From: Petralouisia muris
GTDB taxonomy: Bacteria; Bacillota; Clostridia; Lachnospirales; Lachnospiraceae
Assembly (NCBI RefSeq): GCF_004793545.1
Contig: NZ_SRYA01000009.1
Span: forward strand, 1-64,000
Direction of reading: 5' to 3'
DNA length: 64,000 bases
Shown here piece after piece: positions 54,966 to 64,000 of this stretch. Positions within the stretch are counted from its first letter, which is position 1. The number at the start of each line of letters is the position of its first letter. Made by a program: the position numbers and the translations under genes. The notes beneath the pieces are model-generated. The model searched no databases. It was not told the DNA's origin and saw nothing but the letters and a program-made list of their open reading frames with translations.

Positions 54966-55880
54966 TTACCGCTGTTTTTGATGAAGTTTTTGAAAGGTTT
55001 GTTCTGCATTTAATTCTTCCAGCAGCGACTGGTTTTCTTTTAAATTTTTCTGAATCATGTTCTGATGTTCTTTGCGGTAAAGGGTGGGCACGCAGCCGGT
55101 ATTTTTCTTAAAGGCTTTGGAGAAAACAAGGGCGTCCTGATAGCCGCAGGATAATGCGACGTTTTCAATGGACAGTTTTGTGATGCTTAACAATTCCTTT
55201 GCCCGGGAAATCCGAAATTTTGTCAGAAATTCCTGGGGCGACATCTGGAGGGAATTTTTAAAAAGCTTGTACAGGTAGCTGCGGTTGACGCATAAATGAT
55301 TGGCAATGTCTGTCACCTTGATATCCGAGGAATAGTGGTTGCGAATGTAGCTGATGGCCCGATCCACATAAAAATTTTCCATGGATTCCATTTCCTCCTG
55401 TGCTGACACGTCCCGGGAGAGAATTTCAAAAAAGCCGTACAAAAGGCTTTGCAGCCGGTACTGGCTGGTAACAGAATCATCCTGACATTTCATCATCTGC
55501 AAGATCAGATGCTTCAGCTCTTTCCCCTGGCTGGAGCGGAAGGTAAGCTGCCGGCTGTTTAAGCCAAGATCTTCTAAATATTCTCCGGCGTGCCTGCCGG
55601 AAAATCCCACCCAGAGGTAGCTCCAGGGCTGTGCCTTGTCTGCCTGATAGTAAGTGAGCACATCCGGTTCAATTAAGAATCCTTCTCCTGCTTCCAGACA
55701 AAACTTATGTTCGCCAGTTTGATAGATTCCTTTTCCGTCCATAATATAATGGATAAGATAATTAGGACGGGCGGCAGGCCCGAAGCTGTGCAGGGGTTCG
55801 CATTGGGCATAGCCGCAGAAACAGAGGAAAAGGTCTTTGAATTTGGAATCGGAAATTTCTAACACATATGCGTTTTCCAT
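54966..55880 (-). CDS. AraC-family regulator of the alpha-galactoside genes
   Basis: 304 aa, ATG 55880 (MENAYVLEISDSKFKDLF) behind AAAGGAGGTTTCCC. N-terminal cupin sugar-sensing domain (PNYLIHYIMDGKGIYQTG, AGEGFLIEPDVLTYYQAD, WSYLWVGFSG) and a C-terminal double HTH (DIKVTDIANHLCVNRSYLYK, SIENVALSCGYQDALVFSK). It belongs to the MsmR/RafR type. Same strand and directly upstream of the symporter, about 170 bases away, so it is most likely the local activator. Confidence 0.92.
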   Translation of the reverse strand: MENAYVLEISDSKFKDLFLCFCGYAQCEPLHSFGPAARPNYLIHYIMDGKGIYQTGEHKFCLEAGEGFLIEPDVLTYYQADKAQPWSYLWVGFSGRHAGEYLEDLGLNSRQLTFRSSQGKELKHLILQMMKCQDDSVTSQYRLQSLLYGFFEILSRDVSAQEEMESMENFYVDRAISYIRNHYSSDIKVTDIANHLCVNRSYLYKLFKNSLQMSPQEFLTKFRISRAKELLSITKLSIENVALSCGYQDALVFSKAFKKNTGCVPTLYRKEHQNMIQKNLKENQSLLEELNAEQTFQKLHQKQR

Positions 55881-56116
55881 AGGGAAACCTCCTTTGTGTT
55901 TTACGATCTGAAATATTTTGAATGTCTGCGTCCTGAAATTGGAAAGCCTTGGCCTTGAGTTTTATTTTACACAGGAAAGAGAAGAGGCGCAAGGGTATTT
56001 CGATAAGAATCTGCTCTTTGATGGAAATGTCGGAAACAGTAACACGCGACAATAATTATAGATAACATATGATCTATTTTTGGCTTAAAAAGGCAAAAAG
56101 GGTTAAAATATTATCT

Positions 56117-56371
56117 ATGGATAACTTTATTTTTTTGAAGTCGCCGGATAGGGTGAAAACAGAGATTGCAGGCAGGATGCGGGAGCGGAGAAAGGAGAAG
56201 AAATTATCACAGGTTCAGTTAAGTGAGCGTTCGGATGTAAGTCTTGGCTCGCTGAAGCGTTTTGAACGGACGGGAGAAATATCATTATCCTCTTTTGAGA
56301 GATTTTTCGTGAAAATTGCGGATTCAGGGGAAGGATATAAGAAAAAAATGTCAAAATGGTGCAGACAATAA
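56117..56371 (+). CDS. Short Xre-type HTH regulator, end possibly frameshifted
   Basis: 84 aa from ATG 56117 (MDNFIFLKSPDRVKTEIA). HTH at about 20-65 (MRERRKEKKLSQVQLSERSD, VSLGSLKRFERTGEISLSS). The last 20 residues (DSGEGYKKKMSKWCRQ) do not resemble the usual end of this family, which suggests a frameshift after FFVKIAD. These proteins often pair with a HipA-like kinase or other toxin, but none follows. No good ribosome site is seen. It may be a relic. Confidence 0.5.
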   Translation: MDNFIFLKSPDRVKTEIAGRMRERRKEKKLSQVQLSERSDVSLGSLKRFERTGEISLSSFERFFVKIADSGEGYKKKMSKWCRQ

Positions 56372-56409
56372 AAAAGGAAAGGTTTTTATGGTAAAATTGC
56401 AATAATTTG

Positions 56410-56438
56410 TTTACAAAAAAGTCATAATCCTGTACAAT
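56410..56438 (+). promoter_or_regulatory. Promoter of the glgCD operon
   Basis: TTTACA and TACAAT are separated by 17 bases, about 85 bases before the glgC start. Good sigma-A match. Confidence 0.6.
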
Positions 56439-56524
56439 AATAACAATGGGACTGGGGCATTTTAACAGTAACGTTTGAACGGCCCAGAACCAAAATTAAT
56501 AATCAAAAGCAAAGGAGAGAGAAA

Positions 56525-57730
56525 ATGGGTAAAGAAATGATAGCTATGCTTCTTGCCGGTGGACAGGGGTCCCGTCTTTATGCGCTGACCCAGAAGCTGG
56601 CAAAACCAGCCGTTCCCTTCGGCGGGAAATACCGCATAATTGACTTCCCGCTGTCAAATTGTGTAAATTCTGGAATTGATACGGTAGGTATTCTGACGCA
56701 GTACCAGCCACTGGTTTTAAATGAGTATATTGGAAACGGGCAGCCGTGGGATTTGGACCGTCTGTACGGCGGAGTGCATGTGCTTCCTCCATATCAGCAG
56801 GCGTCCGGTTCTGACTGGTACAAGGGTACGGCAAATGCGATTTACCAGAACCTTTCATTTATTTCACGGTATGACCCGGAATATGTTATCATCCTTTCCG
56901 GCGATCAGATTTGTAAACAGGATTACAGTGATTTCCTCCGGTTCCATAAGGAAAAAGGCGCAGAGTTCTCTGTAGCGGTTATGGAAGTGCCGTGGGAAGA
57001 AGCACCCAGGTTCGGATTGATGGTTGCAGATGAAAATGATAAGATTACGGAATTCCAGGAGAAGCCCAAGGAGCCCAAGTCAAATCTGGCATCCATGGGT
57101 ATTTATATTTTTAACTGGGATATTCTGAAAAAATATCTGGAAGAGGACGAGGCAGATCCGGAATCCGAGAACGACTTTGGCAACAATATTATTCCAAATC
57201 TTCTGAAAGATGAAAGAAAGATGTACGCTTACCGGTTCAGCGGCTACTGGAAAGATGTAGGAACCATTTCTTCCTTGTGGGAAGCCAATATGGAAGTTCT
57301 TGATCCGGAAAACAGCGGAATTAATCTGTTTGATGAAAAATGGAAAATTTACAGCCGAAACAGCGGTATGACCGGCCATAAAATTAATGCAGGCGCATCC
57401 GTGGAAAATTCCATGATTACAGACGGCTGCAATATCTCCGGCTCCATTAAGCATTCGATCTTGTTTGCAGGCGTAAAGGTGGAAGACGGCGCAGAAGTGG
57501 AAGACGCCGTAATTATGGGCAATACGATTATTAAGGCAGGCGCGAAAGTAAAACATTGTATCATAGCAGAGAATGTAATTATCGGGCAGAATGCCGTAGT
57601 GGGACAGATGCCGGAAGGAGAATCCGCAGGCGTAGCAACGGTAGGGCCTGGCGTTTATGTAGGCGATGATGCTGTAATCGGGCCGGATGCCATGGTAAGT
57701 GATAATGTAAAGGATGGTGATAAACGATGA
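56525..57730 (+). CDS. glgC: Glucose-1-phosphate adenylyltransferase catalytic subunit
   Basis: 401 aa, ATG 56525 behind AAAGGAGAGAGAAA. Nucleotidyltransferase motif [21 protein letters not shown] split by function, [47 protein letters not shown] and the glucose-1-phosphate site [17 protein letters not shown], then left-handed beta-helix repeats (VSDGC-like [17 protein letters not shown]). Makes ADP-glucose for glycogen. Its stop overlaps the glgD start. Confidence 0.96.
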   Translation: MGKEMIAMLLAGGQGSRLYALTQKLAKPAVPFGGKYRIIDFPLSNCVNSGIDTVGILTQYQPLVLNEYIGNGQPWDLDRLYGGVHVLPPYQQASGSDWYKGTANAIYQNLSFISRYDPEYVIILSGDQICKQDYSDFLRFHKEKGAEFSVAVMEVPWEEAPRFGLMVADENDKITEFQEKPKEPKSNLASMGIYIFNWDILKKYLEEDEADPESENDFGNNIIPNLLKDERKMYAYRFSGYWKDVGTISSLWEANMEVLDPENSGINLFDEKWKIYSRNSGMTGHKINAGASVENSMITDGCNISGSIKHSILFAGVKVEDGAEVEDAVIMGNTIIKAGAKVKHCIIAENVIIGQNAVVGQMPEGESAGVATVGPGVYVGDDAVIGPDAMVSDNVKDGDKR

Positions 57731-58869
57731 TGAATAGCAACACCAATGCACTGGGCATTATTTTCCCCAATGCTTATGATGAACTTGTACCGGAACTGAC
57801 CAGTGAACGGCTGATGGCTTCCATTCCTTTTGCTGGCCGTTACCGTATGATTGACTTTGTGCTTTCTAGTATGGCAAACTGCGGAATTGACAATATTACC
57901 GTATTAGTACGTGAAAATTATTTCTCTCTGCTGGATCATTTGGGCTCCGGCCGTGAATGGGACCTGTCCCGTAAGAACGGCGGATTGAATATATTCCCGC
58001 CCTATGCCCAGAAAAACATGGAAATATATACAGGCCGGGTTGGCATGCTTGGCAGTATTCTGGGATTCTTAAAAGCTCAGAAGGAAAAGTATGTGGTATT
58101 GTCAGACACAAATATTGCCTTTAATTTTGACTTTAAAGCATTGCTGGATGCACATATCGAAAGCGGGGCAGACGCTACCATTGTTTACACGAAGGAAGAA
58201 CTTCCGGAAAGCATTATGAAAGCGGAGGAGCTGAATAAAGGAAGCTATTATACTCTGGATTTGGATGGGGAACGTGTGAAGAGGATACATATTAATCCTC
58301 AGGAGCCAGGCATGCAGAACTTTTCCATGAATGTGTATGTATTTGAAAGAGAACACCTGATTGATTTGGTAAATGAAGCATTTAAAGCAGGCGGTTTATA
58401 TCTGGAGCGTGATATTTTAATGCCTCAGCTGAACGAACTGAAAGTAAATGCTTATGAATATAAAGAATATGTAGCGCGCATCGGCAGCCTGAAAGAGTAT
58501 TTCGATGAGAGCATGAAGCTGTTAGAGGATGAGAATCTGGAAGAGCTTTTTGGTAAAAATCCGATTTACACTAAGATCCGTGACGATAACCCAACCCGTT
58601 ATATCAACGGTTCTTCTGCCAAGAACGTAATGGTAGCTGACGGCTGCGTTATTGAAGGTGAAATTGAAAACTGCATCTTGTTCAGAGGCGTAAAAGTAGG
58701 TAAGGGCGCAAAGGTGAAAAATGCGATTCTGATGCAGGATACTGTAATTGAAGCCGGCGTAAATGCAGAATATGTCATTACCGATAAAAAGGTAAAGATT
58801 TCAGAAGGAAAAGAAATCAAAGGCGCCAATACAAAGCCCTTCTTCGTAAGAAAGAAAGAGGTAGTTTAG
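57727..58869 (+). CDS. glgD: Glucose-1-phosphate adenylyltransferase regulatory subunit GlgD
   Basis: 380 aa, ATG 57727 overlapping the glgC stop. Homologous to GlgC but the loop GGxGxRL at the N-terminus is replaced by [15 protein letters not shown], so the ATP-binding catalytic motif is lost. [19 protein letters not shown] and the C-terminal beta-helix ([17 protein letters not shown]) are kept. In Bacillota GlgD raises the activity of GlgC in a heteromer. No branching enzyme or synthase gene follows here. Confidence 0.95.
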   Translation: MMNSNTNALGIIFPNAYDELVPELTSERLMASIPFAGRYRMIDFVLSSMANCGIDNITVLVRENYFSLLDHLGSGREWDLSRKNGGLNIFPPYAQKNMEIYTGRVGMLGSILGFLKAQKEKYVVLSDTNIAFNFDFKALLDAHIESGADATIVYTKEELPESIMKAEELNKGSYYTLDLDGERVKRIHINPQEPGMQNFSMNVYVFEREHLIDLVNEAFKAGGLYLERDILMPQLNELKVNAYEYKEYVARIGSLKEYFDESMKLLEDENLEELFGKNPIYTKIRDDNPTRYINGSSAKNVMVADGCVIEGEIENCILFRGVKVGKGAKVKNAILMQDTVIEAGVNAEYVITDKKVKISEGKEIKGANTKPFFVRKKEVV

Positions 58870-58918
58870 TATTTACCATGAGGAGGGACCCAGCCCAACC
58901 CATAAGAGCGCTCAAAGA

Positions 58919-58993
58919 GCAGAAAGCTGGGAGGAGCCCTGATGGTTTGTTCAACAGCCACTACGCAGAAAGCTGGGAGGGATTCTGATGGTT
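58919..58993. repeat. Imperfect direct repeat after glgD
   Basis: GCAGAAAGCTGGGAGG occurs at 58919-58934 and 58965-58980, each followed by a variable 4-base stretch and CTGATGGTT. The offset is 46 bases. The meaning is unknown; possibly a small duplication in an untranslated region. Confidence 0.5.
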
Positions 58994-59050
58994 CCTATTC
59001 CCCCTCTAGTTCTTCATAAATAATCAGCCAACATAAGCAGGAGACAAAAA

Positions 59051-62050
59051 ATGGATAGAAAAATACCAGAAGAAGATACACGTAAGAGAAATGGAAAAAT
59101 TCTGTCCACCGGCTCTTCTGCCAGCAAAGGCATTGCGCCGGGACGCAGCAGCAGTTATGGGTTGACCCGCCTGATCCGCCAATACAAAGAGAAAGAACGT
59201 CTGGCCTTTCAACAGGCAGAATTAAAGGGCGCCATAGATTTGGTTCCTCTGCTGTCTGTCAGCTACGGACAGCTCCAGGTGGAATTTAAAATCGGGGGAA
59301 AACGGAAATACGTGCTGAAAAATATCATGACCTTTGCCAATGCCATGCGGCGCGGGGATCTGGTTTCTTATGGGAAGGAACTGGAATTTTACCACCTTCC
59401 GGAAGCGTTTACAGAAAGAGGCAGAGCCTTGGCGGAGTTTCTTGTTATGGTGGCAGATAACCGCATCAGAAACAGGCAGACATTGAGTTACTACCATAAG
59501 GATGATAACCGGTATGTCCACATCCACAGCGGGAACATGGACGAATTTTTCCAGGCTGTGGGAACGGAGGAATTTCAGACAGAAACCAATTTTAATTCCT
59601 GGCAGATGTACCATATTTCCGATGAGCCATACCAGCCGCTTTTGTCTGTCCGGGGACAGGAAGACGGGGCAGTGCTGGAACAGGAAGAAATGTTTTATAC
59701 CTTCGGCAATCGGTATGGATATCTGTGGAAAGATTGCGTTATTTACCGGATGCCTATGGAGCAGGTTCGGGAAATCCGTCCTTTTTGGGAATACATGAGC
59801 GAATATAAATATCGGGAATGCTTTGTGTCCCAGGGGGAACTGCCCGCATTTTGCCGGGAACTGCTGCCGGTGCTTAAGCGGCATTATCAGATTAAGAGGT
59901 ATGGGTTTCAGGAGAATCAATATCTGCCGCCGGAGCCGGAGTATGAGATTTATCTGGACGCGCCGGATAAGCAGACAGTAACCTGTGAAATGTACGTGCG
60001 CTATGAAGAACTGAAATACAATATTTTAGACAAACCCCGCATAATTGAGAACCGGGATGAGCTGGCGGAATTAAAGCAGCGGGAACGAGTGCGTGTCTGG
60101 TTCCAGAATATGGATTTTCAGAAAAAGCAGATGGTTCTTGCGGGGGATGATGAGAAATTATATGCATTACTGACGGAAGGGATGGAAGAACTGGGCAGAG
60201 TTGGAAATATCTTCGTCAGCGATGCCTTAAAATCCATTCAGGTAACCCCTTCACCCGCCGTTTCCGTGGGGGTGTCACTCAAAGGGGAACTGCTGGAATT
60301 GACCCTGGAAAGCGAGGATATGCCTCTTTCGGAATTGATAGAAATCCTTTCCTCCTATCAGCGGAAACGGAAATTTTTCCGATTAAAAAATGGAGATTTC
60401 CTGAGTATGGAGGAAGACGGGCTGGCCGTCCTCTCCAAAATTCAGGAAGGGATTATGGTTCCTGCCAGCCAGTGGAGCCAGGGCAGCATCACCCTTCCCA
60501 AGTACAGGGCCTTATACCTGGATGGAGAATTAAAAGACCAGAACCGTTTTCATGCAGCAAAGGACAGAAAGTTCAAAGCGCTGGTTCGGAACATGAAAAC
60601 GGTGGAGGATAATGATTTTGAAGTGCCGAAATCTTTGGAAAAGGTACTGCGCGAGTACCAGAAACAGGGATTTTTGTGGCTGAAAACCTTACATGTCAAT
60701 GGATTCGGCGGAATTCTGGCAGATGATATGGGATTAGGGAAAACTCTGCAGGTAATTGCATTTCTGCTGTCAGAACAGGAGAAGCTGCAGGAGGATGCAG
60801 TTTTGTCAGAAAAATTTGCGCTGATTATCTGTCCTGCATCACTGGTGTATAACTGGAAGAACGAAATTGAGAAGTTTGCGCCTGGAATGCATGCAATGAC
60901 TGTGACAGGAACAGCGCCTGAACGCAAGGAAATCATTGATTCTGCCGGGAAGCTGGATATCTTGATTACCTCTTATGATTTGCTGCGCAGAGATGAGGAA
61001 TTTTATGAAGGATACAGCTTTTGCCATGAAATCATTGACGAGGCTCAGTATATCAAAAACCACAATACCAGGGCGGCAAAAGCGGTGAAAAATATCCGGG
61101 CAGGGTTTAAGGCGGCTTTGACCGGAACGCCTATTGAAAACAGGCTCAGTGAGCTGTGGAGTATTTTTGATTATCTGATGCCGGGATTTTTATACATTTA
61201 CAGCCGTTTTCGGGATGAAATAGAGATTCCCGCGGTGACAGAGCAGGACGATGAAAAAAGAGGGCACCTACGGAAAATGATCCGTCCCTTTGTCCTGCGC
61301 CGTTTAAAAAAAGATGTGCTGAAAGATTTGCCTGCGAAACTGGAAGAAGCAGTATTTGCAAGGATGGAAGAGGAGCAGGAGAAACTTTACACTGCCCATG
61401 TGCAACGTATCAAACTGATGCTGGAGGGGCAGACGGAAGCAGAATTTGCTTCCGGAAAAATACAGATTTTGGCAGAGCTGACAAGACTGCGCCAGCTTTG
61501 CTGCGATCCGTCGCTGGTGTATCAGAATTATCAGGGAGAGTCGGCGAAATTGCTGATGTGCATGGATCTGATGAAGAATGCAATAGACGGCGGGCACAGG
61601 ATACTGTTATTTTCCCAGTTTACCTCCATGTTTTCCATCCTGCAGGAGAGGATGCAGAAAAAAAACATTCCGTTCCTGACTCTGACGGGAGCAACTCCCA
61701 AAGAGCGGCGGGCGGAACTGGTGGATTCTTTCCAGCAAGGAGAAGTTCCGGTGTTTTGCATTTCCCTGAAAGCAGGAGGCACCGGACTGAACCTGACTGC
61801 TGCGGATATTGTGATCCACTATGATCCATGGTGGAACGTGGCAGTGCAGAACCAGGCTACCGACCGGGCTCACAGGATTGGGCAGAAAAATTCTGTGACC
61901 GTGTACAAGCTGATTGCCAAGGATACGATTGAAGAGAAAATCCTGAGACTGCAGGAGAAGAAGAGTGAATTGGCAGAGCAGCTTTTAGGACATGAAGGGT
62001 TCGAAGGGGTGAAGTTTACGAAAGAAGAGATGCTGGAACTGTTGGGATAG
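59051..62050 (+). CDS. SNF2-family DEAD/DEAH helicase-like ATPase
   Basis: 999 aa, ATG 59051 behind GCAGGAGACAAAAA. A long N-terminal region to about 530 holds the SNF2-associated bacterial domain but no SWIM zinc-finger cysteines, which many relatives carry at the start. Helicase core: Walker A LADDMGLGKTLQVIAFL near 560, DEAQYIKNHNTRAAKA (DEAQ box), LTGTPIENRLSELWS, HYDPWWNVAVQNQATDRAHRIGQ split over motifs V-VI. SNF2 proteins move on double-stranded DNA and remodel bound proteins; bacterial ones relate to transcription recycling or genome defence. It stands alone with a terminator after it. Confidence 0.92.
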   Translation: MDRKIPEEDTRKRNGKILSTGSSASKGIAPGRSSSYGLTRLIRQYKEKERLAFQQAELKGAIDLVPLLSVSYGQLQVEFKIGGKRKYVLKNIMTFANAMRRGDLVSYGKELEFYHLPEAFTERGRALAEFLVMVADNRIRNRQTLSYYHKDDNRYVHIHSGNMDEFFQAVGTEEFQTETNFNSWQMYHISDEPYQPLLSVRGQEDGAVLEQEEMFYTFGNRYGYLWKDCVIYRMPMEQVREIRPFWEYMSEYKYRECFVSQGELPAFCRELLPVLKRHYQIKRYGFQENQYLPPEPEYEIYLDAPDKQTVTCEMYVRYEELKYNILDKPRIIENRDELAELKQRERVRVWFQNMDFQKKQMVLAGDDEKLYALLTEGMEELGRVGNIFVSDALKSIQVTPSPAVSVGVSLKGELLELTLESEDMPLSELIEILSSYQRKRKFFRLKNGDFLSMEEDGLAVLSKIQEGIMVPASQWSQGSITLPKYRALYLDGELKDQNRFHAAKDRKFKALVRNMKTVEDNDFEVPKSLEKVLREYQKQGFLWLKTLHVNGFGGILADDMGLGKTLQVIAFLLSEQEKLQEDAVLSEKFALIICPASLVYNWKNEIEKFAPGMHAMTVTGTAPERKEIIDSAGKLDILITSYDLLRRDEEFYEGYSFCHEIIDEAQYIKNHNTRAAKAVKNIRAGFKAALTGTPIENRLSELWSIFDYLMPGFLYIYSRFRDEIEIPAVTEQDDEKRGHLRKMIRPFVLRRLKKDVLKDLPAKLEEAVFARMEEEQEKLYTAHVQRIKLMLEGQTEAEFASGKIQILAELTRLRQLCCDPSLVYQNYQGESAKLLMCMDLMKNAIDGGHRILLFSQFTSMFSILQERMQKKNIPFLTLTGATPKERRAELVDSFQQGEVPVFCISLKAGGTGLNLTAADIVIHYDPWWNVAVQNQATDRAHRIGQKNSVTVYKLIAKDTIEEKILRLQEKKSELAEQLLGHEGFEGVKFTKEEMLELLG

Positions 62051-62090
62051 AGAAGACTGGAACTCTCAGTTGGTTCACGGGTATAAAAAG

Positions 62091-62134
62091 GCGCTGCAGC
62101 AGGAATAGGGATTTTTGCTGCAGCGTTCTTTTAT
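62091..62134 (+). terminator. Terminator after the SNF2 gene
   Basis: CGCTGCAGCA and TGCTGCAGCG form a perfect 10-bp stem with a 13-base loop, then TTCTTTTATTT. Confidence 0.8.
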
Positions 62135-63426
62135 TTGAAATGCAAATTCAATTCCACCACAAAAGTAGCCCCGCCTCCCGGAGTATCCTCAATCCACAGT
62201 TTTCCTCTGTGCATTTGAATGATTTCCCGGGCAATGCAAAGGCCCAATCCAAAATGGGACTTGTCTTTATGAGATTTATCACATCGGTAAAACCGTTCAA
62301 AAACAGCTTCTTTTTCCGTATCCGGAATACCCACTCCATTGTCTGCAATCCGAAACGTCAGTTTGTCTGAAGAATTTTTTAAAGAGAGGGAAATGCATCC
62401 TTCCTTTGGCGTATAGCTGATAGCGTTGTCTAAAAGGATTGCAAATACCTGTTCCATACGTTCCTTGTCGCAAAGGCAGGGCCGTACTATTTCCTCCGGT
62501 AAGAAAATCTGCAGGGAAATACATTTTTTCCGCGCCAGCGGTTCGAACTTTTCATAAGCAGACAGCAGCAGCGTGTCCAGCTCCACAGGTTTTTTGCGAA
62601 TGGCAAAATGAGAACTGTCTGTGCCGGAAAGGGTCAGCATATCTTCAATCAGACGGCCCATGCGCTTTCCTTCTTGTTCTATGGTTTCCGAAAAATGCGC
62701 AGCTTCCGCGGGGGAGGCCTGCTTCATCGCTGACAGGCAGGAAAGCATGACGGTCAGCGGGGAGCGGAGCTCGTGGGAAGCCGAGGCCACAAATTCTGCC
62801 TGTTTCTGGCGGCTGACAGCCAGAGGCTGAATCATGCGCCAGGTAAAAAACCAGAAAAATACACTCAGTAGAAGGACTCCAAAAATATCTGCTCCTGCAA
62901 ACAGAAGTCTCTGAAAGAGAACTCTTTTGTGCAGACCTGACATTGAATAGAGGACGGCAATGTTCAGGGCTCTTTTATTTTTGGGAATCAGAACCATTGC
63001 GCCATAGTAGGCTGTTCCGTTGATGGTCAGTTCAAATTCCTCATGAGTGGAAAGGATAGAATCTGCTGTGACAGATTCCTCAAGAATTCCATAATCTGTT
63101 TTGGCTTTCTGCCGCACCTGGTTAAAATACGCTTCATCCATAGAGCTGGGGGCTAAAGCATCAAATACCAGTCTGGAGCCATTGTCCCGAATGTCCAGTT
63201 CAAAGTGAGTGTCAGCACAAAATTGACTGATCCAGGCGTAAGAAATGACGGTCTGGTTTTCCAGGTGGTTTACCAGCATATTAACATTAATTCGGAAGTC
63301 TGCAAAATTCCGTTTTCTGGATTCTTTTTCTGAAACTGACAGGCAAATCAGAGACATTAAAACAAGAATCATGCCGCAGATTAAAGTACAGAACAAGGTT
63401 AACTGTACATGAAGTTTTTGAAACAT
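62131..63426 (-). CDS. OmpR-partner sensor histidine kinase
   Basis: 431 aa, ATG 63426 (MFQKLHVQLTLFCTLICG). Two membrane helices (near 10-32 and 170-195) bracket an extracellular sensor of about 135 residues. No clear HAMP domain is seen. HisKA with VASASHELRSPLTVMLS (His near 218), N-box MEQVFAILLDNAISYTP, G1 FRIADNGVGIPDTEK and G2 HFGLGLCIAREII. Works with the response regulator encoded just upstream at 63487, from which it is separated by about 60 bases. Signal unknown. Confidence 0.92.
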   Translation of the reverse strand: MFQKLHVQLTLFCTLICGMILVLMSLICLSVSEKESRKRNFADFRINVNMLVNHLENQTVISYAWISQFCADTHFELDIRDNGSRLVFDALAPSSMDEAYFNQVRQKAKTDYGILEESVTADSILSTHEEFELTINGTAYYGAMVLIPKNKRALNIAVLYSMSGLHKRVLFQRLLFAGADIFGVLLLSVFFWFFTWRMIQPLAVSRQKQAEFVASASHELRSPLTVMLSCLSAMKQASPAEAAHFSETIEQEGKRMGRLIEDMLTLSGTDSSHFAIRKKPVELDTLLLSAYEKFEPLARKKCISLQIFLPEEIVRPCLCDKERMEQVFAILLDNAISYTPKEGCISLSLKNSSDKLTFRIADNGVGIPDTEKEAVFERFYRCDKSHKDKSHFGLGLCIAREIIQMHRGKLWIEDTPGGGATFVVELNLHFK

Positions 63427-63486
63427 TGAGTACCTCCGGTGGATTTAGTGGTATGGGATATGATAAGTCGGGTGTTATCCGGCAGT

Positions 63487-64000
63487 TTATGGGTCGCAGG
63501 AAATTTCTAATTGATAGCCAATTCCCCGGATGGTTTTCAGCTGCAGGGAGCTTTGGACGCTTTTGAGCCTGCGGCGGAGGAAATAGATATAGTTGTCCAG
63601 GTTGCCGTCTTCCACTTCTGTATCCGGCCCCCAGACTTTGGCTAACAAAGAAGCCCGGGGGATTGTTTGCTCCGGATTTCTTAAGAAAAATTCCAGTAAA
63701 TCTCCTTCTCTGGCGGAAAGGGAGCAGGAATTGTCTTTGCAGCAGAGCTTTTTCTGGTCGATATCATAGGAAATGTCGCCTAATTCCAGGGGTTTTTTGC
63801 CCTCCCATTTGGAGGGGCGTCTTAAGATGCATCGGATTCTGGCAAGCAGTTCTTCAAAATCAAAAGGCTTTACCAGATAGTCGTCTGCTCCGCAGTCCAG
63901 TCCTGTGATTTTGTCATTTAATGCGCCTAAAGCTGTGACAAAAATGATAGGAGTGGAAATATTTTTCTCCCGGGTAATTTTCAGAACGGAAATGCCGTCC
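63487..64000 (-). CDS. OmpR-family response regulator (5' end beyond window)
   Basis: The visible part is the C-terminal two-thirds: receiver end with TPIIFVTALGALNDKITG and the conserved Lys in YLVKPFDFEELLARI, then the OmpR/PhoB winged helix (CSLSAREGDLLEFFLRN, IPRASLLAKVWG, VEDGNLDNYIYFLRRRLKS, LKTIRGIGYQLE), ending at TAA 63487. The phospho-acceptor Asp lies outside the window. Pairs with the kinase at 62131-63426. Confidence 0.92.
   Translation of the reverse strand, partial: DGISVLKITREKNISTPIIFVTALGALNDKITGLDCGADDYLVKPFDFEELLARIRCILRRPSKWEGKKPLELGDISYDIDQKKLCCKDNSCSLSAREGDLLEFFLRNPEQTIPRASLLAKVWGPDTEVEDGNLDNYIYFLRRRLKSVQSSLQLKTIRGIGYQLEISCDP

Noticed and set aside
55910-56056. Plus-strand frame reading LESLGLEFYFTQEREEAQ before the Xre gene
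   Set aside because: It looks faintly coding, but there is no start with a ribosome site and no family recognised; it could be chance.
58882-58992. 36-codon frame starting at ATG 58879 region after glgD
   Set aside because: It is made mainly of the direct repeat, is very basic, and no homology was recognised.
1-64000. tRNA, rRNA, CRISPR arrays, riboswitches
   Set aside because: No cloverleaf, repeat-spacer pattern or conserved riboswitch core was recognised by eye; a covariance-model search would be the decisive test.

Overview
The window looks like a chromosomal segment of a gut Clostridia species, most likely family Lachnospiraceae (Bacillota). This is inferred from the gene style: paired glgC/glgD, GH36 and GH42 galactosidases, LytTR/GHKL two-component genes, rubrerythrin, YitT/YczE membrane proteins, DUF1848, strong AGGAGG ribosome sites and T-rich terminators. 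No rRNA, tRNA or CRISPR array was recognised.

Layout. (1) 1-8.6 kb, read on the minus strand, is a polymorphic-toxin locus. It runs LytTR response regulator, AgrC-like GHKL kinase, a 21-codon ORF with a very strong ribosome site, a secreted Rhs/YD-repeat protein ending in an AHH nuclease, then three tandem paralogous genes that are probably the immunity genes. (2) 7.4-20 kb is a gene graveyard. It holds MFS, ClpP, GNAT and PH-domain remnants, a decayed AT-rich operon (B12-binding radical SAM, HAD phosphatase, aminotransferase), two dead transposase genes, an intact IS4-type element with 20-bp inverted repeats, and an IS21 istA cut by that element. (3) 20-22 kb carries a second copy of the regulator/kinase pair with the kinase truncated, so two similar regulators bracket the graveyard. 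(4) 22-36 kb is mostly ordinary: a large zinc-ribbon/PH-like protein, GH42 beta-galactosidase, a HAD phosphatase, a trigger-factor-like lipoprotein with a YitT transporter, rubrerythrin, a damaged AAA-ATPase-like gene, YccF, and a GntR-ABC transporter operon with a clear self-overlapping operator. (5) 36-43 kb: patatin phospholipase, a small unknown protein, sbcD-sbcC and a DUF1848 protein. (6) 43-47.7 kb: a DUF89 protein and then an AT-rich island encoding an ABC-three-component (ABC-3C) conflict system (SMEK protein, middle component, SMC-like DUF2326 ATPase), flanked by Xre and KilA-N remnants. (7) 47.7-64 kb: histidine phosphatase, D-2-hydroxyacid dehydrogenase, zinc-dependent phospholipase C-like protein, an alpha-galactoside cluster (AraC regulator, GPH symporter, GH36, YczE), glgC-glgD, a SNF2 helicase, and an OmpR/EnvZ-type two-component pair cut by the window end.

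Frameshifts and nonsense codons are confined to the accessory islands. The long core genes (sbcC, the SNF2 helicase, GH36) are intact, which argues that the breaks are real decay rather than poor sequence. The best candidates for new biology are the two-component/21-aa peptide/Rhs-AHH/immunity-array locus and the ABC-3C island. The decayed radical-SAM operon, with a TGA exactly at an iron-sulfur cysteine codon, is also notable.
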